Assembly: GCF_003217575.1 (NCBI RefSeq)
Contig: NZ_QJTC01000003.1
Location: 1 to 64,000, forward strand
DNA from: Xylophilus ampelinus
GTDB lineage: Bacteria; Pseudomonadota; Gammaproteobacteria; Burkholderiales; Burkholderiaceae_C
Direction of reading: 5' to 3'
Length of the DNA stretch: 64,000 bases
In this document: positions 18,369 through 29,034 of the stretch, piece after piece
Layout of the letters: each line of letters opens with the position of its first letter
Numbering within the stretch: position 1 is the first letter of the stretch
Translations under genes and position numbers: made by a program
The notes under the pieces: generated by a model
Told to the model about the DNA's origin: nothing
Seen by the model: the letters and a program-made list of their open reading frames with translations, nothing else
Databases searched by the model: none

Positions 18369-19241
18369 TTATCCGTGCGATGGCCAAAGCCCGCCGGTGC
18401 ACCGGGCGATGCCGGCCAGATCGCTGCGGCTTTGCACCTGTGCGAAGCCGGCCGCGCGCAGCAGGGCCTGCACCGCGTCGGCCTGGTCCCAGCCGTGCTC
18501 CAGCAGCAGCCAGCCGCCGGGCCGCAGGTGGGCCGGGGCGCCCGCGACCAGGGTGCGCAGGTCCGACAGGCCGTCGGCGCCGGCCACCAGGGCGGCTGTG
18601 GGTTCGTGCAGCAATGCCGCCAGGTGCGGATCGCCGGCCGCGATGTAGGGCGGGTTGGAGACGAGCAGGTCGAAGCGGCGGCCGGCCACGCCGGAGAACC
18701 AGTCGCTGTGCAGGAATTCGACCGCCAGGCCCAGCCGCCGGGCATTGCCGCCGGCGACGGCCAGCGCATCGGGGCTGGCGTCGAGCGCGGTCACCCGGGC
18801 AGCCGGCCCGGCACCGGGCCGGGCGGTCGCATGCGCCAGGGCCAGCGCGATGGCGCCGCTGCCGGTGCCCAGGTCCAGCACTTCGGCGGCGTCGGTGCGG
18901 GCCGCACCCGCCAGCACGTCGAGCGCCCAGACGACCAGCGTCTCGGTATCCGGCCGGGGCACCAGCACCCGGGCATCGACGGCCAGCGGCAGGCCGAAGA
19001 ACTCCTTCTCGCCGACCAGGTAGGCGACCGGCAGGCCCGCCCGGCGGCCGGCGCAGAGCGCGTCGAACGCGCCTTGCGCCGCGGGCGGCAGCGGATCGGT
19101 GTCGTGCGCCAGCAGCCAGGCCCGGTCGTGCGCCGAGCGGGCCAGGGCGTGCAGCAGCAGCAACTGGGCGTCGAGCCGGTCCAGGCCCGCGGTGGCGGCG
19201 GCATGCAGTGCCTGGGCGATGTCGTAGGGTTTGCTATGCAT
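18369..19241 (-). CDS. prmC: Peptide chain release factor N5-glutamine methyltransferase
   Basis: Methylates the glutamine of the GGQ motif of release factors, using SAM. The 290-residue protein has a helical N-terminal domain, SAM-binding VLDLGTGSGAIALALA near 121-136 and the catalytic SNPPYI motif (NPPY at 196-199). It follows prfA, its substrate gene. An in-frame ATG lies further upstream (19292), but the ATG at 19241 (MHSKPYDIAQ) is preferred. A family A repeat overlaps this start region. Confidence 0.94.
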   Translation of the reverse strand: MHSKPYDIAQALHAAATAGLDRLDAQLLLLHALARSAHDRAWLLAHDTDPLPPAAQGAFDALCAGRRAGLPVAYLVGEKEFFGLPLAVDARVLVPRPDTETLVVWALDVLAGAARTDAAEVLDLGTGSGAIALALAHATARPGAGPAARVTALDASPDALAVAGGNARRLGLAVEFLHSDWFSGVAGRRFDLLVSNPPYIAAGDPHLAALLHEPTAALVAGADGLSDLRTLVAGAPAHLRPGGWLLLEHGWDQADAVQALLRAAGFAQVQSRSDLAGIARCTGGLWPSHG

Positions 19242-19280
19242 TTGGTATCTAGATGTCGGCGTGGATCGCCGGCTGCAGGC
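19233..19280 (+). repeat. Dispersed two-hairpin repeat, family A (copy 3)
   Basis: The head is gctatgcatttggtatcta, followed by the tail gtcggcgtggatcgccggct and gcaggcc. It covers the prmC start codon and the prfA-prmC gap. The tail is nearly identical to the copy inside the FAD/Fe-S gene at 31394-31443. Confidence 0.65.
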
Positions 19281-19328
19281 CGTTTCGACCATTAAAAGCG
19301 GGCTGGAGCGTATCGTGGCGCACGGGCC

Positions 19329-20414
19329 TCAGCCCTTCTGGCCTTCCAGTTCTTCCAGCTGCTCGGCCTCGCGCGCCTGCTGCAGGCCGTCGAGCACCTC
19401 GCCCAGGTCGCCTTCCATCACCATCAGCAGCTTGTAGAGCGTCAGGTTGATGCGGTGGTCGGTGAGCCGGCCCTGGGGGAAGTTGTAGGTGCGGATCCGG
19501 TCGCTGCGGTCGCCGCTGCCGATCAGGCCCTTGCGCATCGCGGCCTCCTTGGCGGCGCGTTCGCCGCGGTCCTTTTCCTGCAGTCGGGCCTGCAGCACCT
19601 GCAGCGCCTTGGCCTTGTTGCCGTGCTGGCTGCGGCCGTCCTGGCACTCGGCGACGATGCCGGTGGGGATGTGGACCACCCGCACCGCCGAATCGGTCTT
19701 GTTGATGTGCTGGCCGCCGGCGCCGCTGGCGCGGAAGGTGTCGATCCGCAGGTCGGCCGGGTTGAGGGTGATCGCCTGGTGCTCGTCGGGCTCGGGCATC
19801 ACGGCGACGGTGCAGGCGCTGGTGTGGATCCGGCCTTGGGTTTCGGTGGCGGGCACCCGTTGCACCCGGTGGCCGCCCGATTCGAAGCGCAGCCGGCCGA
19901 AGGCGCCGTCGCCGACGATGCGGAACACGATTTCCTTGTAGCCGCCCAGCTCGCTCTCGTTGGCGCTCACCACCTCGCAGCGCCAGCCGGCGCGCTCGCA
20001 GTAGCGGGTGTACATCCGCGCCAGGTCGCCGGCGAAGAGGGCCGATTCGTCGCCGCCCGCGCCGGCACGGATTTCGACGAATGCGTTGCGCACGTCGTCC
20101 GGGTCCTTGGGCAGCAGCAGGCGCTGCAGCTCTTCCTCCAGCCGGGGCAGCTCGGCCTCGGTGGCGGCGATCTCCTCCTGCGCCATCTCGGCCATGTCGG
20201 GGTCGGCCAGCATCTCGCGGGCGCCTTGTAGGTCGGCCTCGCACTGGCGGTAGCGGGCGTAGCGGCCGGCCACCTGGGTCACCTCGGCATGCTCCCGGGA
20301 GAGGCCGCGGTACTGCTCCATGTCGGCCATGATGTCCTCGCGCGAGAGCAGGAAGTCGAGTTCCTCGAGGCGGACGGCGTAGCGGTCGAGCTGGTGGCGC
20401 AGGAATGTTTTCAC
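19329..20414 (-). CDS. prfA: Peptide chain release factor 1
   Basis: Terminates translation at UAA and UAG. The 361-residue protein has the codon-recognition motif PAT at 188-190 and the peptidyl-hydrolysis GGQ at 233-235 ([16 protein letters not shown]). The start is a GTG at 20414 ([20 protein letters not shown]), chosen by normal length; no strong ribosome site is seen before it. The order hemA-prfA-prmC is the conserved proteobacterial arrangement. The GGQ glutamine is the target of the next gene's product. Confidence 0.95.
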   Translation of the reverse strand: MKTFLRHQLDRYAVRLEELDFLLSREDIMADMEQYRGLSREHAEVTQVAGRYARYRQCEADLQGAREMLADPDMAEMAQEEIAATEAELPRLEEELQRLLLPKDPDDVRNAFVEIRAGAGGDESALFAGDLARMYTRYCERAGWRCEVVSANESELGGYKEIVFRIVGDGAFGRLRFESGGHRVQRVPATETQGRIHTSACTVAVMPEPDEHQAITLNPADLRIDTFRASGAGGQHINKTDSAVRVVHIPTGIVAECQDGRSQHGNKAKALQVLQARLQEKDRGERAAKEAAMRKGLIGSGDRSDRIRTYNFPQGRLTDHRINLTLYKLLMVMEGDLGEVLDGLQQAREAEQLEELEGQKG

Positions 20415-20542
20415 GGGGCGAAAGAAGGGTGCGGGAGGGGCGGGAATCGGGTGGGAGGGCTCAGGCGCCGGTAAGACAGCGGCGCGGCACGGACCACGCG
20501 GGGCGGCGTGGCGACGCGACGCCACGGCAGCGGCGAGCGCCG

Positions 20543-21844
20543 CTAACGTTCCTTGCGGCCGTCGCCGCGCAGGAAGAGGCGCGAGACGGTCCGGGCGGTC
20601 TGCTCGCGCTGGGCCGCATCGCCGGCGTGCAGTTCGGCCATCGCGCCGTGCAGCATCTTCTGGGTGAGGCCGCGGGAGAGGGCTTCGAGCACCGTGTCGA
20701 CGTCGTCGCCGCGGGCCAGCAGCTTGCGCGCCCGGGCGATCTCGGCGCTGCGCCATTCGCCGGCCTGGGCGTGCAGCTGGCGGATCAGGGGCACCGCGCC
20801 GTGCACCGGGTCGCGCTGGTCCATCCAGTGCATGAAGTCGAGCACGCCGGCGTCGATGATCGTCTCGGCCTGGGCCACCGCGGCCTGGCGGCTGGCCTGG
20901 GCGGTCTGCACCACGCTGGCCAGGTCGTCCACCGTGTAGAGGTACACGTCCTCGAGCGCCTTGACCTCGGGCTCGATGTCGCGCGGCACGGCCAAATCGA
21001 CCATGAACATCGGCCGGTGCTTGCGGCGCTTCAAGGCCCGCTCCACCGCGCCCAGGCCGATGATCGGCAGGGTGCTGGCGGTGCAGCTCACCACCGCGTC
21101 GAACTCGTGCATCCGCTCGGGCAGGTCGGCCAGGCGCATCACCTCGCCGCCGAAGCGGCCGGCCAGGGCCTGGCCACGCTCCAGCGTGCGGTTGGCGACG
21201 GCGATGCCCTGGGGGTTGCGGGCCGCGAAGTGGGTCGCGGCCAGCTCGATCATCTCGCCGGCGCCGACGAACAGCACCCGGATCTCCGACAGGTCCTCGA
21301 AGAGCTGGCCGGCCAGGCGCACGGCCGCGGCCGCCATGCTGATCGACTGGGTGCCGATCTCGGTCGAGCTGCGCACTTCCTTGGCGACCGAGAAGGAGCG
21401 CTGGAACAGCTGGTTGAGCGTGCTGCCGAGGGCGCCGGCGTCTTCCGCGGCGCGCACCGCGTCCTTCATCTGGCCGAGGATCTGCGCCTCGCCCAGCACC
21501 ATCGAATCGAGGCCGCTGGCGACGCGGAACGCGTGCCGCGCCACGGTGTCGCCCTGCAGGGTGTAGGAGTGGGACTGGAGCAGGGCGTCCGGCACGCCGC
21601 CGGTCCTGGCCAGCCAGCCGAGCGTGTGGTCGAGGGCGGGACGCGCGCCGGCGCAGTAGATCTCGGTGCGGTTGCAGGTGGAGATGATGGCCGCTTCCAC
21701 CTCGGGATGACGGCCGCCGCCGGTGGTGAAGGAGCCGCGCAAACCCTGCAGCGTCGGGGCGATCCGGTCGAGCGCGAACGCGAACCTGCCGCGCAGATCC
21801 AGGGGCGCGGTGGTGTGGTTGATGCCTAGAGCCCAGACTGCCAT
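20543..21844 (-). CDS. hemA: Glutamyl-tRNA reductase
   Basis: First committed step of tetrapyrrole synthesis: reduces Glu-tRNA(Glu) to glutamate-1-semialdehyde with NADPH. The 433-residue protein starts [20 protein letters not shown]. The active-site cysteine C57 sits in STCNRTEIY, and [15 protein letters not shown] is present. The NADPH domain has [14 protein letters not shown] and the C-terminal dimerisation helices are present. A TATAAT lies only 7 nt upstream of the ATG on the coding strand. It heads the hemA-prfA-prmC-grxD set. Confidence 0.96.
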   Translation of the reverse strand: MAVWALGINHTTAPLDLRGRFAFALDRIAPTLQGLRGSFTTGGGRHPEVEAAIISTCNRTEIYCAGARPALDHTLGWLARTGGVPDALLQSHSYTLQGDTVARHAFRVASGLDSMVLGEAQILGQMKDAVRAAEDAGALGSTLNQLFQRSFSVAKEVRSSTEIGTQSISMAAAAVRLAGQLFEDLSEIRVLFVGAGEMIELAATHFAARNPQGIAVANRTLERGQALAGRFGGEVMRLADLPERMHEFDAVVSCTASTLPIIGLGAVERALKRRKHRPMFMVDLAVPRDIEPEVKALEDVYLYTVDDLASVVQTAQASRQAAVAQAETIIDAGVLDFMHWMDQRDPVHGAVPLIRQLHAQAGEWRSAEIARARKLLARGDDVDTVLEALSRGLTQKMLHGAMAELHAGDAAQREQTARTVSRLFLRGDGRKER

Positions 21845-21958
21845 CCCCGGATTATAAAATTCATGGCTGTCCGCGACGCATAGCCCCTTTCTATCGGTAT
21901 GAATGCGAAAGGTTATGTCTTCGCCGTCCCTTATGCGCCGCGCACCGACGCCTGCCCC

Positions 21959-22231
21959 ATGTCCGCCGCCGACCTGCTGAACCACCTGCTGAATTTCGTC
22001 GCGCCCGCGTTCTGGACCGCCGCGCTGCTGGCCTTGTCCGCCCGCCTGGTGGTGCCCGGACCGCCCCGGGTGGCCTGGCCGTGGCGGCTGGCGCTGGACG
22101 CGGGCGTGGGGGTGCTGGTACTGGTGCTGGGCCTGGTGCTCACCGGGCACGACGGCGCCATGGCGACCTGGATCGCACTGGTACTGGCGATGGCCACCAC
22201 CGAGTGGTGCCTGCGCCGCGCCTGGCGCTAG
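21959..22231 (+). CDS. Small hypothetical membrane protein
   Basis: A 90-residue protein with about three hydrophobic segments ([54 protein letters not shown]). No known function. ATG at 21959 ([12 protein letters not shown]) is preferred over an upstream ATG at 21899 because hydrophobic character starts there. It is divergent from hemA. Its stop shares the bases CTAG with the stop of the convergent ugpQ gene. Confidence 0.6.
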   Translation: MSAADLLNHLLNFVAPAFWTAALLALSARLVVPGPPRVAWPWRLALDAGVGVLVLVLGLVLTGHDGAMATWIALVLAMATTEWCLRRAWR

Positions 22232-22995
22232 GCCGCCGGCGAGAAGAAATCGACGCGGTCGGTGATGATGCCGTCGGTGCCCAGGGCCAGCAGCCGCTGG
22301 GCCGCCCAGTCGTCGTTGACGGTGTAGGAGAGCGCGCGCAGGCCGGCCGCGTGCACCGCCTCGACGTTGCCGGCGTCCCACAGCGCGTGGTTGCAGACGA
22401 TGGCCACGCATTCCAGCGCCACCGCTTCTTCCAGCCAGCCGTCGCGCAGGCTGTCGAGCAGCAGGCCGCGGGGCAGGGCCGGTGCCGCGGCCCGCGCCCC
22501 TTCGAGCGATTCGGGTTGGAACGAGGTCAGCAGCGGCGGCACGGTCGCCTGCTGCCAGAGCCGCGCGGCGTGGGCGGCCACCACCTCGCCGGTGTGGCGC
22601 TCGGTGCCGGGGGTGGGCTTGATCTCGATGTTGAGCAGCCAGCCGTTGCGCAGGCAGTAGCGGGCGATGTTCTCGAAGCTGGGCAGCGGCTCGCCGGCAT
22701 GGCCGCGCGAATGCCAGCCGCCGGCATCCAGCCGGGCCAGCGACGCCCACGGCTGGTGGCCGGCGGTGCCGTGGCCGCTGGTGGTGCGCTCCAGCGTGGC
22801 GTCGTGCAGCAGAAAGGGCACGCCGTCGGCGCTCAGCTTCACGTCGCATTCGAACATGCGGTAGCCGTGCCGCGCGCCGAGGCGGAAGGCGGCCAGCGTG
22901 TTCTCGGGCGCCAGCCTGCCGGCGCCGCGGTGGGCGATCCAGCGGGGGTAGGGCCAGGCATCGGCGATGCCGGACGGGGGCGCGGCGTCTGCCAT
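22228..22995 (-). CDS. ugpQ: Glycerophosphodiester phosphodiesterase
   Basis: Hydrolyses glycerophosphodiesters to sn-glycerol-3-phosphate and an alcohol. The 255-residue GDPD-fold protein has the metal and catalytic motif [15 protein letters not shown] and the E-C-D metal ligands in [22 protein letters not shown] is the third motif. There is no signal peptide, so it is cytoplasmic and acts on imported diesters, as for E. coli UgpQ. It follows ugpC by 5 nt at the end of the ugp operon. Confidence 0.93.
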   Translation of the reverse strand: MADAAPPSGIADAWPYPRWIAHRGAGRLAPENTLAAFRLGARHGYRMFECDVKLSADGVPFLLHDATLERTTSGHGTAGHQPWASLARLDAGGWHSRGHAGEPLPSFENIARYCLRNGWLLNIEIKPTPGTERHTGEVVAAHAARLWQQATVPPLLTSFQPESLEGARAAAPALPRGLLLDSLRDGWLEEAVALECVAIVCNHALWDAGNVEAVHAAGLRALSYTVNDDWAAQRLLALGTDGIITDRVDFFSPAA

Positions 22996-23000
22996 GGCGG

Positions 23001-24017
<1,017 letters not shown>

Positions 24018-24058
24018 ATCGTTCTCAGTTGTACTTTGCAATCGCGACGGTTCCCGTC

Positions 24059-24149
24059 CAGGAACACCGCGGATCCGGCTTTGCCGGGCCGCAGGTGTTG
24101 CCCCCCGAAGAGGGGGTTGGCGGCCACACGCAGTGGGCAAGCCTGGGGG
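24059..24149 (-). repeat. Dispersed repeat, family B (copy 1)
   Basis: On the minus strand it starts directly after (and may include) the ugpE TGA stop as TGACCCCCAGGCT and ends in GGTGTTCCTG. A close copy at 55588-55675 follows another permease stop in the same way. Internal palindromes such as aaccccctcttcgggggg could form hairpins. Confidence 0.7.
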
Positions 24150-25001
24150 TCATTTCTCGGTATCCACCAGGCCCTTGACGAACCATTTCTGCATGAGGAT
24201 CACCACCAGCGCGGGCGGCAGCATCGCGAGCAACGCGGTCGCCATCACGATGTTCCATTCGTTCTGGCCGTCGCCGCCGGCGATCATCCGCTTGATGCCG
24301 ATCACCACCGGGTACATGTCCTCGGTGGTGGTGGCCAGCAGCGGCCAGAGGTACTGGTTCCAGCCGTAGATGAACTGGATCACGAACAGCGCCGCGATCG
24401 AGGTCTTCGACAGCGGCACCAGCACGTCCTTGAAGAAGCGCATCGGCCCGGCGCCGTCCATGCGGGCGGCCTCCACCAGCTCGTCGGGCACCGTCAAGAA
24501 GAACTGCCGGAACAAGAAGGTGGCGGTGGCCGAGGCGATCAGCGGCACGGTGAGGCCGGCGTAGGTGTTGAGCATGCCCAGGTCCGACACCACCTGGTAG
24601 GTGGGCCCGATCCGCACCTCGACCGGCAGCATCAGGGTGACGAAGATCATCCAGAAGCAGAGCTGCTTGAACGGGAACCTGAAGTACACCACCGCGAAGG
24701 CGGAGAGCAGCGAGATCGCGATCTTGCCGAAGGTGATGACCAGGGCCGACACCAGGCTGACCCACATCATGCGGGCCACCGGCGCGGTGGAGCCGGCGCC
24801 GGCGCCGCCGCCGAAGAGCGCCGCCTTGTAGGTCTCCCAGAAATGGGTGCCGGGCAGCAGCGGCATGGGTGCCTGCACGATCTCCTGCGCCGAATGGGTG
24901 GAGGCGACGAAGGCCAGGTAGAGCGGAAAGGCGACGATGAGGACGCCCAGTACCATCACCACGTGGGCGAGGAGGCCGAGGGTGGGGCTGCGTTCGACCA
25001 T
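24150..25001 (-). CDS. ugpE: sn-glycerol-3-phosphate ABC transporter permease UgpE
   Basis: One of two inner-membrane permeases of the Ugp importer, 283 residues with six predicted helices. The EAA loop [20 protein letters not shown] contacts UgpC. Its ATG overlaps the ugpA stop (TGATG), so translation is probably coupled. The stop codon falls at the border of the family B repeat. Confidence 0.93.
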   Translation of the reverse strand: MVERSPTLGLLAHVVMVLGVLIVAFPLYLAFVASTHSAQEIVQAPMPLLPGTHFWETYKAALFGGGAGAGSTAPVARMMWVSLVSALVITFGKIAISLLSAFAVVYFRFPFKQLCFWMIFVTLMLPVEVRIGPTYQVVSDLGMLNTYAGLTVPLIASATATFLFRQFFLTVPDELVEAARMDGAGPMRFFKDVLVPLSKTSIAALFVIQFIYGWNQYLWPLLATTTEDMYPVVIGIKRMIAGGDGQNEWNIVMATALLAMLPPALVVILMQKWFVKGLVDTEK

Positions 25002-25882
25002 CAGTAGTTCACCTTCTTCTCGACATAACGGAACTGCACCACCGTCAGCACGACGACGATCAGCATCAGCACCACCGACTGCGCGGCCGAGCCGCCGAGG
25101 TCCATCGCCTTGAAGCCGTCGTAGTAGACCTTGTAGACCAGGATCGCGGTGTCCTTGCCCGGCCCGCCCTGGGTGGCGGCGTCTACGATCGCGAAGGTGT
25201 CGAAGAAGGCGTAGACCACGTTGATCACCAGCAGGAAGAAGGTGGTCGGCGAGAGCAGCGGGAACTGGATCGACCAGAACCGGCGCCACGGGCCGGCCCC
25301 GTCGATCGCGGCGGCCTCGATCAGCGACTTGGGAATCGACTGCAGGCCCGCCAGGAAGAACAGGAAGTTGTAGGAGATCTGCTTCCACACCGCGGCCATG
25401 ACGATCAGCGTCATCGCGTGCGTGCCGTTGAGCAGATGATTCCAGTCGATGCCCAGGCGGCCCAGCGCGTAGGCCACCACGCCCAGCGAGGGCGAGAACA
25501 TGAAGACCCACAGCACCGCGGCGACGGCCGGCGCCACCGCGTACGGCAGGATCAGAAGGGTGCGGTAGATCATCGCGCCGCGGACGATGCGGTCGGCGAA
25601 GATCGCCAGCATCAGCGACAGCGCCAGTCCGATGCCGGCCACCAGCACCGAGAAGAGCGCGGTGGTCTTGAACGACTCGACATAGGTGGCGTCGGCGAAC
25701 AGCCGGCGGAAGTTGTCGAGGCCCACCCATTCGGTGGCCATGCCGAACGCGTCCTGCGATTGCAGCGACTGCAGCAGCGCCTTGCCCGCCGGCCAAAAGA
25801 AGAAAACGCAGATGATCGCCATCTGCGGTGCCAGCAGCGCCCACGGCAACCACGGCGATCGGAACAGAACACGTTTTTCCAT
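25001..25882 (-). CDS. ugpA: sn-glycerol-3-phosphate ABC transporter permease UgpA
   Basis: Partner permease of UgpE, 293 residues, six predicted helices. The EAA loop is [20 protein letters not shown]. The ATG at 25882 ([20 protein letters not shown]) is preferred over an upstream ATG at 25936 because it matches the family N-terminus. It follows ugpB after 195 nt that contain a GC-rich repeat. Confidence 0.93.
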   Translation of the reverse strand: MEKRVLFRSPWLPWALLAPQMAIICVFFFWPAGKALLQSLQSQDAFGMATEWVGLDNFRRLFADATYVESFKTTALFSVLVAGIGLALSLMLAIFADRIVRGAMIYRTLLILPYAVAPAVAAVLWVFMFSPSLGVVAYALGRLGIDWNHLLNGTHAMTLIVMAAVWKQISYNFLFFLAGLQSIPKSLIEAAAIDGAGPWRRFWSIQFPLLSPTTFFLLVINVVYAFFDTFAIVDAATQGGPGKDTAILVYKVYYDGFKAMDLGGSAAQSVVLMLIVVVLTVVQFRYVEKKVNY

Positions 25883-25996
25883 GGCATTCGAAGTGAAAGC
25901 CGCCGCACCCGACAGGCGCGGCGGCAAAGTACGCAAGGCCCCGGAAGGGCCCGTCGCCCGAAATCAGCAACGGCCCGAAAGCCAGCAGGTCATCCG

Positions 25997-26077
25997 TGGA
26001 ACGGGCTCCGCCCGGCCACCGGGTGCACCCCCCTTCGCGCAGCAGAAGGGGGGAGGCGGCACAGCCGCCCGGGAGGA
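25997..26077. repeat. Dispersed GC-rich repeat, family C (copy 1)
   Basis: The minus strand begins right after the ugpB stop. The plus strand reads ggctccgcccggccaccggg, then a C-run, cgcgcagcagaagg and ggcggcacagccgcc. A second copy lies at 63325-63412. The arms ggcggc / gccgcc and cccccctt / aagggggg form hairpins. Confidence 0.6.
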
Positions 26078-27388
26078 TCAGCTCTTGTTCGCTTTCTGGA
26101 AGCGCTCCAGCTGTTCGTTGCCGCGCTTGACGATCGCGTCCAGCGCTTCCTTGGCGGTCTTCTTGCCGTTCCAGACCTGCTCGAGTTCCTCGTCCTCGAT
26201 CGCACGGATCTGGACATAGTTGCCCAGGCGGATGCCGCGGCTCTTGTCGGTCACTTTGCGGATCATCTGGGTCACCGCGACGTCGGTGCCCGGGTTCTGC
26301 TTGTAGAAGCCCGATTCCTCGGTCAGCTTGTAGGCCGCGGTGGTGACCGGCAGGTAGCCGGTCCGCTTGTGGCTGTCCGACTGCACTTGCGGCGTGGAGA
26401 TGAACGAGAAGAACTCGGCGATGCCCTTGTACTCCTCGGCCTTCTTGCCCGACATGACCCAGAGGCTCGCGCCGCCGATCACGGTGTTCTGCGGTGCGCC
26501 TTCGACGTCGGGGTAATAGGGCAGCGGTGCCAGGCCGTAGGCGAACCTGGCGTTCTTGGCAACGTTGCCGTAGAAGCCCGACGAGGTGGCGATCATGGCG
26601 CACTCGCCCGAGACGAAGCTGGCCTCGGGCACGTTGCCGCGGCCCTTGTAGATGAACAGGCCCTGCTTGACCATGTTGGCCAGGTTCTCGATGTGGCGCA
26701 GGTGCAGCGGCGAGTCGACCTTCAGGCGGGTGTCGAGGCCCTGCAGGCCGTTCGACTTGCTGGAGAACTCGACGTTGTGCCAGGCGGAGAAGCTCTCCAG
26801 CTGGGTCCAGTTCTGCCAGGCGGTGGTGAACGGGCACTTGTTGCCCGACGCTTTCAGCTTGGCGGCCGCGGCGACCACTTCGGGCCAAGTGGCGGGTGCC
26901 TTGTCGGTCGGCAGGCCGGCCGCCTTGAAGGCGTCCTTGTTGAAGTAGAAGATGGTGGTGGAGCTGTTGAACGGGAAGCTCAGCATCTGGCCGTTCGGGG
27001 CGGTGTAGTAGCCCGCCACCGCGGGCACATACGCCGAGGTATCGAATTTCTTGCCCGCGTCCTGCATCACCTTGGTGATGGGCACCGCGACGCCCTTGCT
27101 GGCCATCATCGTGGCGGTGCCCACTTCGAACACCTGCAGGATGTGCGGCGCGTTGCCGGCACGGAAGGCTGCCACCGCCGCGGTCATCGACTCGTCGTAC
27201 TGGCCCTTGTAGGTGGGCACGATTTTGTAGTCTTTCTGGCTTTCGTTGAACCGGCGTGCCAGATCGTTGACCCACTCGCCGTTGACCGCCGTCATCGAGT
27301 GCCACCACTGGATCTCGGTCTGCGCGATGGCCGGAACGGCCAAGGTCGCGCCCAATACGGCCGCCAGCGCGAGGCGTGCGAATGTCAT
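26078..27388 (-). CDS. ugpB: sn-glycerol-3-phosphate periplasmic binding protein
   Basis: Binds sn-glycerol-3-phosphate, and in relatives glycerophosphocholine, in the periplasm for the Ugp importer. The 436-residue protein has a Sec signal peptide ([20 protein letters not shown], cleavage after AIAQ or nearby). The mature start is [20 protein letters not shown], typical of UgpB. It is the first gene of ugpBAEC-ugpQ. The upstream region shared with serA has a small palindrome atcattttgat at 27455-27465 that might be an operator. No clear Pho box was recognised. Confidence 0.94.
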   Translation of the reverse strand: MTFARLALAAVLGATLAVPAIAQTEIQWWHSMTAVNGEWVNDLARRFNESQKDYKIVPTYKGQYDESMTAAVAAFRAGNAPHILQVFEVGTATMMASKGVAVPITKVMQDAGKKFDTSAYVPAVAGYYTAPNGQMLSFPFNSSTTIFYFNKDAFKAAGLPTDKAPATWPEVVAAAAKLKASGNKCPFTTAWQNWTQLESFSAWHNVEFSSKSNGLQGLDTRLKVDSPLHLRHIENLANMVKQGLFIYKGRGNVPEASFVSGECAMIATSSGFYGNVAKNARFAYGLAPLPYYPDVEGAPQNTVIGGASLWVMSGKKAEEYKGIAEFFSFISTPQVQSDSHKRTGYLPVTTAAYKLTEESGFYKQNPGTDVAVTQMIRKVTDKSRGIRLGNYVQIRAIEDEELEQVWNGKKTAKEALDAIVKRGNEQLERFQKANKS

Positions 27389-27650
27389 GAAATAACTCCT
27401 GGAATATAGGGACGAGCAGGGCTGCATGCTCGTCGCCGCATGCGGTATCTGTGTATCATTTTGATCACGAAAATAACCGGACGAAAGCGGGGAAACCCTT
27501 TCGGGCGGCTGTGGCGGGGGGCGGGCCGGCGGGTGCGCGTGCGGCCCTGCCGTCGCCGCGGGCAAGAGGCCGGTGCAGGCATTGCTGCAATGCACCATGC
27601 TAGCATTTGAATACGCCTTCAGACCGAACCGGGACCCGCTCCCGCGCGCC

Positions 27651-28880
27651 ATGACCAAGACCTCCCTGGACAAAAGCAAGATCAGATTCCTGTTGCTGGA
27701 GGGCATCCATCCGTCCGCGGTCGAGGTGCTGCGGCAGGCGGGCTACACCAATATCGAAGCGCTGCCCGGCGCCCTGAGCGACGCCGAGCTGAAGGCCAAG
27801 ATCGCCGACGTGCACTTCCTCGGCATCCGCTCGCGCACCCAGCTGACGGCCGAGGTGTTCGCCGAGGCGCACAAGCTCAATGCGGTGGGATGCTTCTGCA
27901 TCGGCACCAACCAGGTCGACCTGGACGCGGCATTGGAGCGCGGCATCACCGTCTTCAACGCGCCGTACTCCAACACCCGCTCGGTGGCCGAGCTGGTGCT
28001 GGCCGAGGCGATCCTGCTGCTGCGCGGCGTGCCCGAGAAGAGCGCTGTGGCGCACCGCGGCGGCTGGCTCAAGTCGGCCGACAACTCCTTCGAAATCCGC
28101 GGCAAGACGCTGGGCATCGTCGGCTACGGCTCGATCGGCACCCAGCTGTCGGTGCTGGCCGAGGGCCTGGGCATGCAGGTCGCGTTCTACGACACGGTGA
28201 CCAAGCTGCCGCTGGGCAATGCCCGCCAGGTGCCGACGCTGCACGGCCTGCTGGGCCAGGCCGACATCGTCAGCCTGCACGTGCCCGAGACGCCCGAGAC
28301 GCAGTGGATGATCGGTGCCGCCGAGATCGCCGCGATGAAGCCCGGCGCGATCCTGATCAACGCCGCCCGCGGCACGGTCGTCGAGATCGAGGCGCTGGCC
28401 GATGCGCTCAAGGCCCGCAAACTGCTGGGCGCCGCGATCGACGTGTTCCCGGTGGAGCCGCGCAGCAACAAGGACGAGTTCCAGTCGCCGCTGCGCGGGC
28501 TCGACAACGTGATCCTCACCCCCCACGTCGGCGGCTCCACCATGGAGGCGCAGGCCAACATCGGCCTGGAAGTGGCCGAGAAGCTGGTGCGCTACAGCGA
28601 CACCGGCGCCACCACCTCGTCGGTCAACTTCCCCGCGGTAGCGCTGCCCACCCACGCCGGCAAGCACCGGCTGCTGCACATCCACCGCAACGTGCCGGGC
28701 GTGCTATCGCAGATCAACACCATCTTCTCCGACAACCAGATCAACATCGCCGCCCAGTTCCTGCAGACCAACGCCAAGATCGGCTATGTGGTGATCGACG
28801 TCGACGCCGCCTCGTCCGACCTGGCGCAGCGCAAGCTCGGCGAGGTGCCGGGCACCCTGCGCAGTCGGGTGCTGTTCTAG
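27651..28880 (+). CDS. serA: D-3-phosphoglycerate dehydrogenase
   Basis: First step of serine synthesis: oxidises 3-phosphoglycerate with NAD. The 409-residue protein matches the E. coli SerA type across its length (SLDKSKIRFLLLEGIH start; FCIGTNQVDLDAAL; Rossmann LGIVGYGSIGTQL; catalytic INAARGTVVE and LTPHVGGSTMEAQ). A C-terminal ACT domain (HIHRNVPGVLSQINTIF) suggests serine feedback control. The upstream ATG at 27573 is less likely. It is divergent from ugpB. Confidence 0.95.
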   Translation: MTKTSLDKSKIRFLLLEGIHPSAVEVLRQAGYTNIEALPGALSDAELKAKIADVHFLGIRSRTQLTAEVFAEAHKLNAVGCFCIGTNQVDLDAALERGITVFNAPYSNTRSVAELVLAEAILLLRGVPEKSAVAHRGGWLKSADNSFEIRGKTLGIVGYGSIGTQLSVLAEGLGMQVAFYDTVTKLPLGNARQVPTLHGLLGQADIVSLHVPETPETQWMIGAAEIAAMKPGAILINAARGTVVEIEALADALKARKLLGAAIDVFPVEPRSNKDEFQSPLRGLDNVILTPHVGGSTMEAQANIGLEVAEKLVRYSDTGATTSSVNFPAVALPTHAGKHRLLHIHRNVPGVLSQINTIFSDNQINIAAQFLQTNAKIGYVVIDVDAASSDLAQRKLGEVPGTLRSRVLF

Positions 28881-29034
28881 CCCCTGTGGCACGGGGAGCG
28901 ACGGGCGCCTCGGGCGACTGTTCTTTTTCCGCAGCACCCGGGAATTCGGTGCAGCGCCGGCCCGCCGGTACCCGAGTGGATAAAATCGCCGCCCCAAGGC
29001 CCATGGGCGACCCCGCCCGACCCAGGTATCCCCG

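Noticed and set aside
27455-27465. Operator for ugp or serA
   Set aside because: The palindrome atcattttgat is short and AT-rich; no known regulator site is matched, so it is only mentioned under ugpB.
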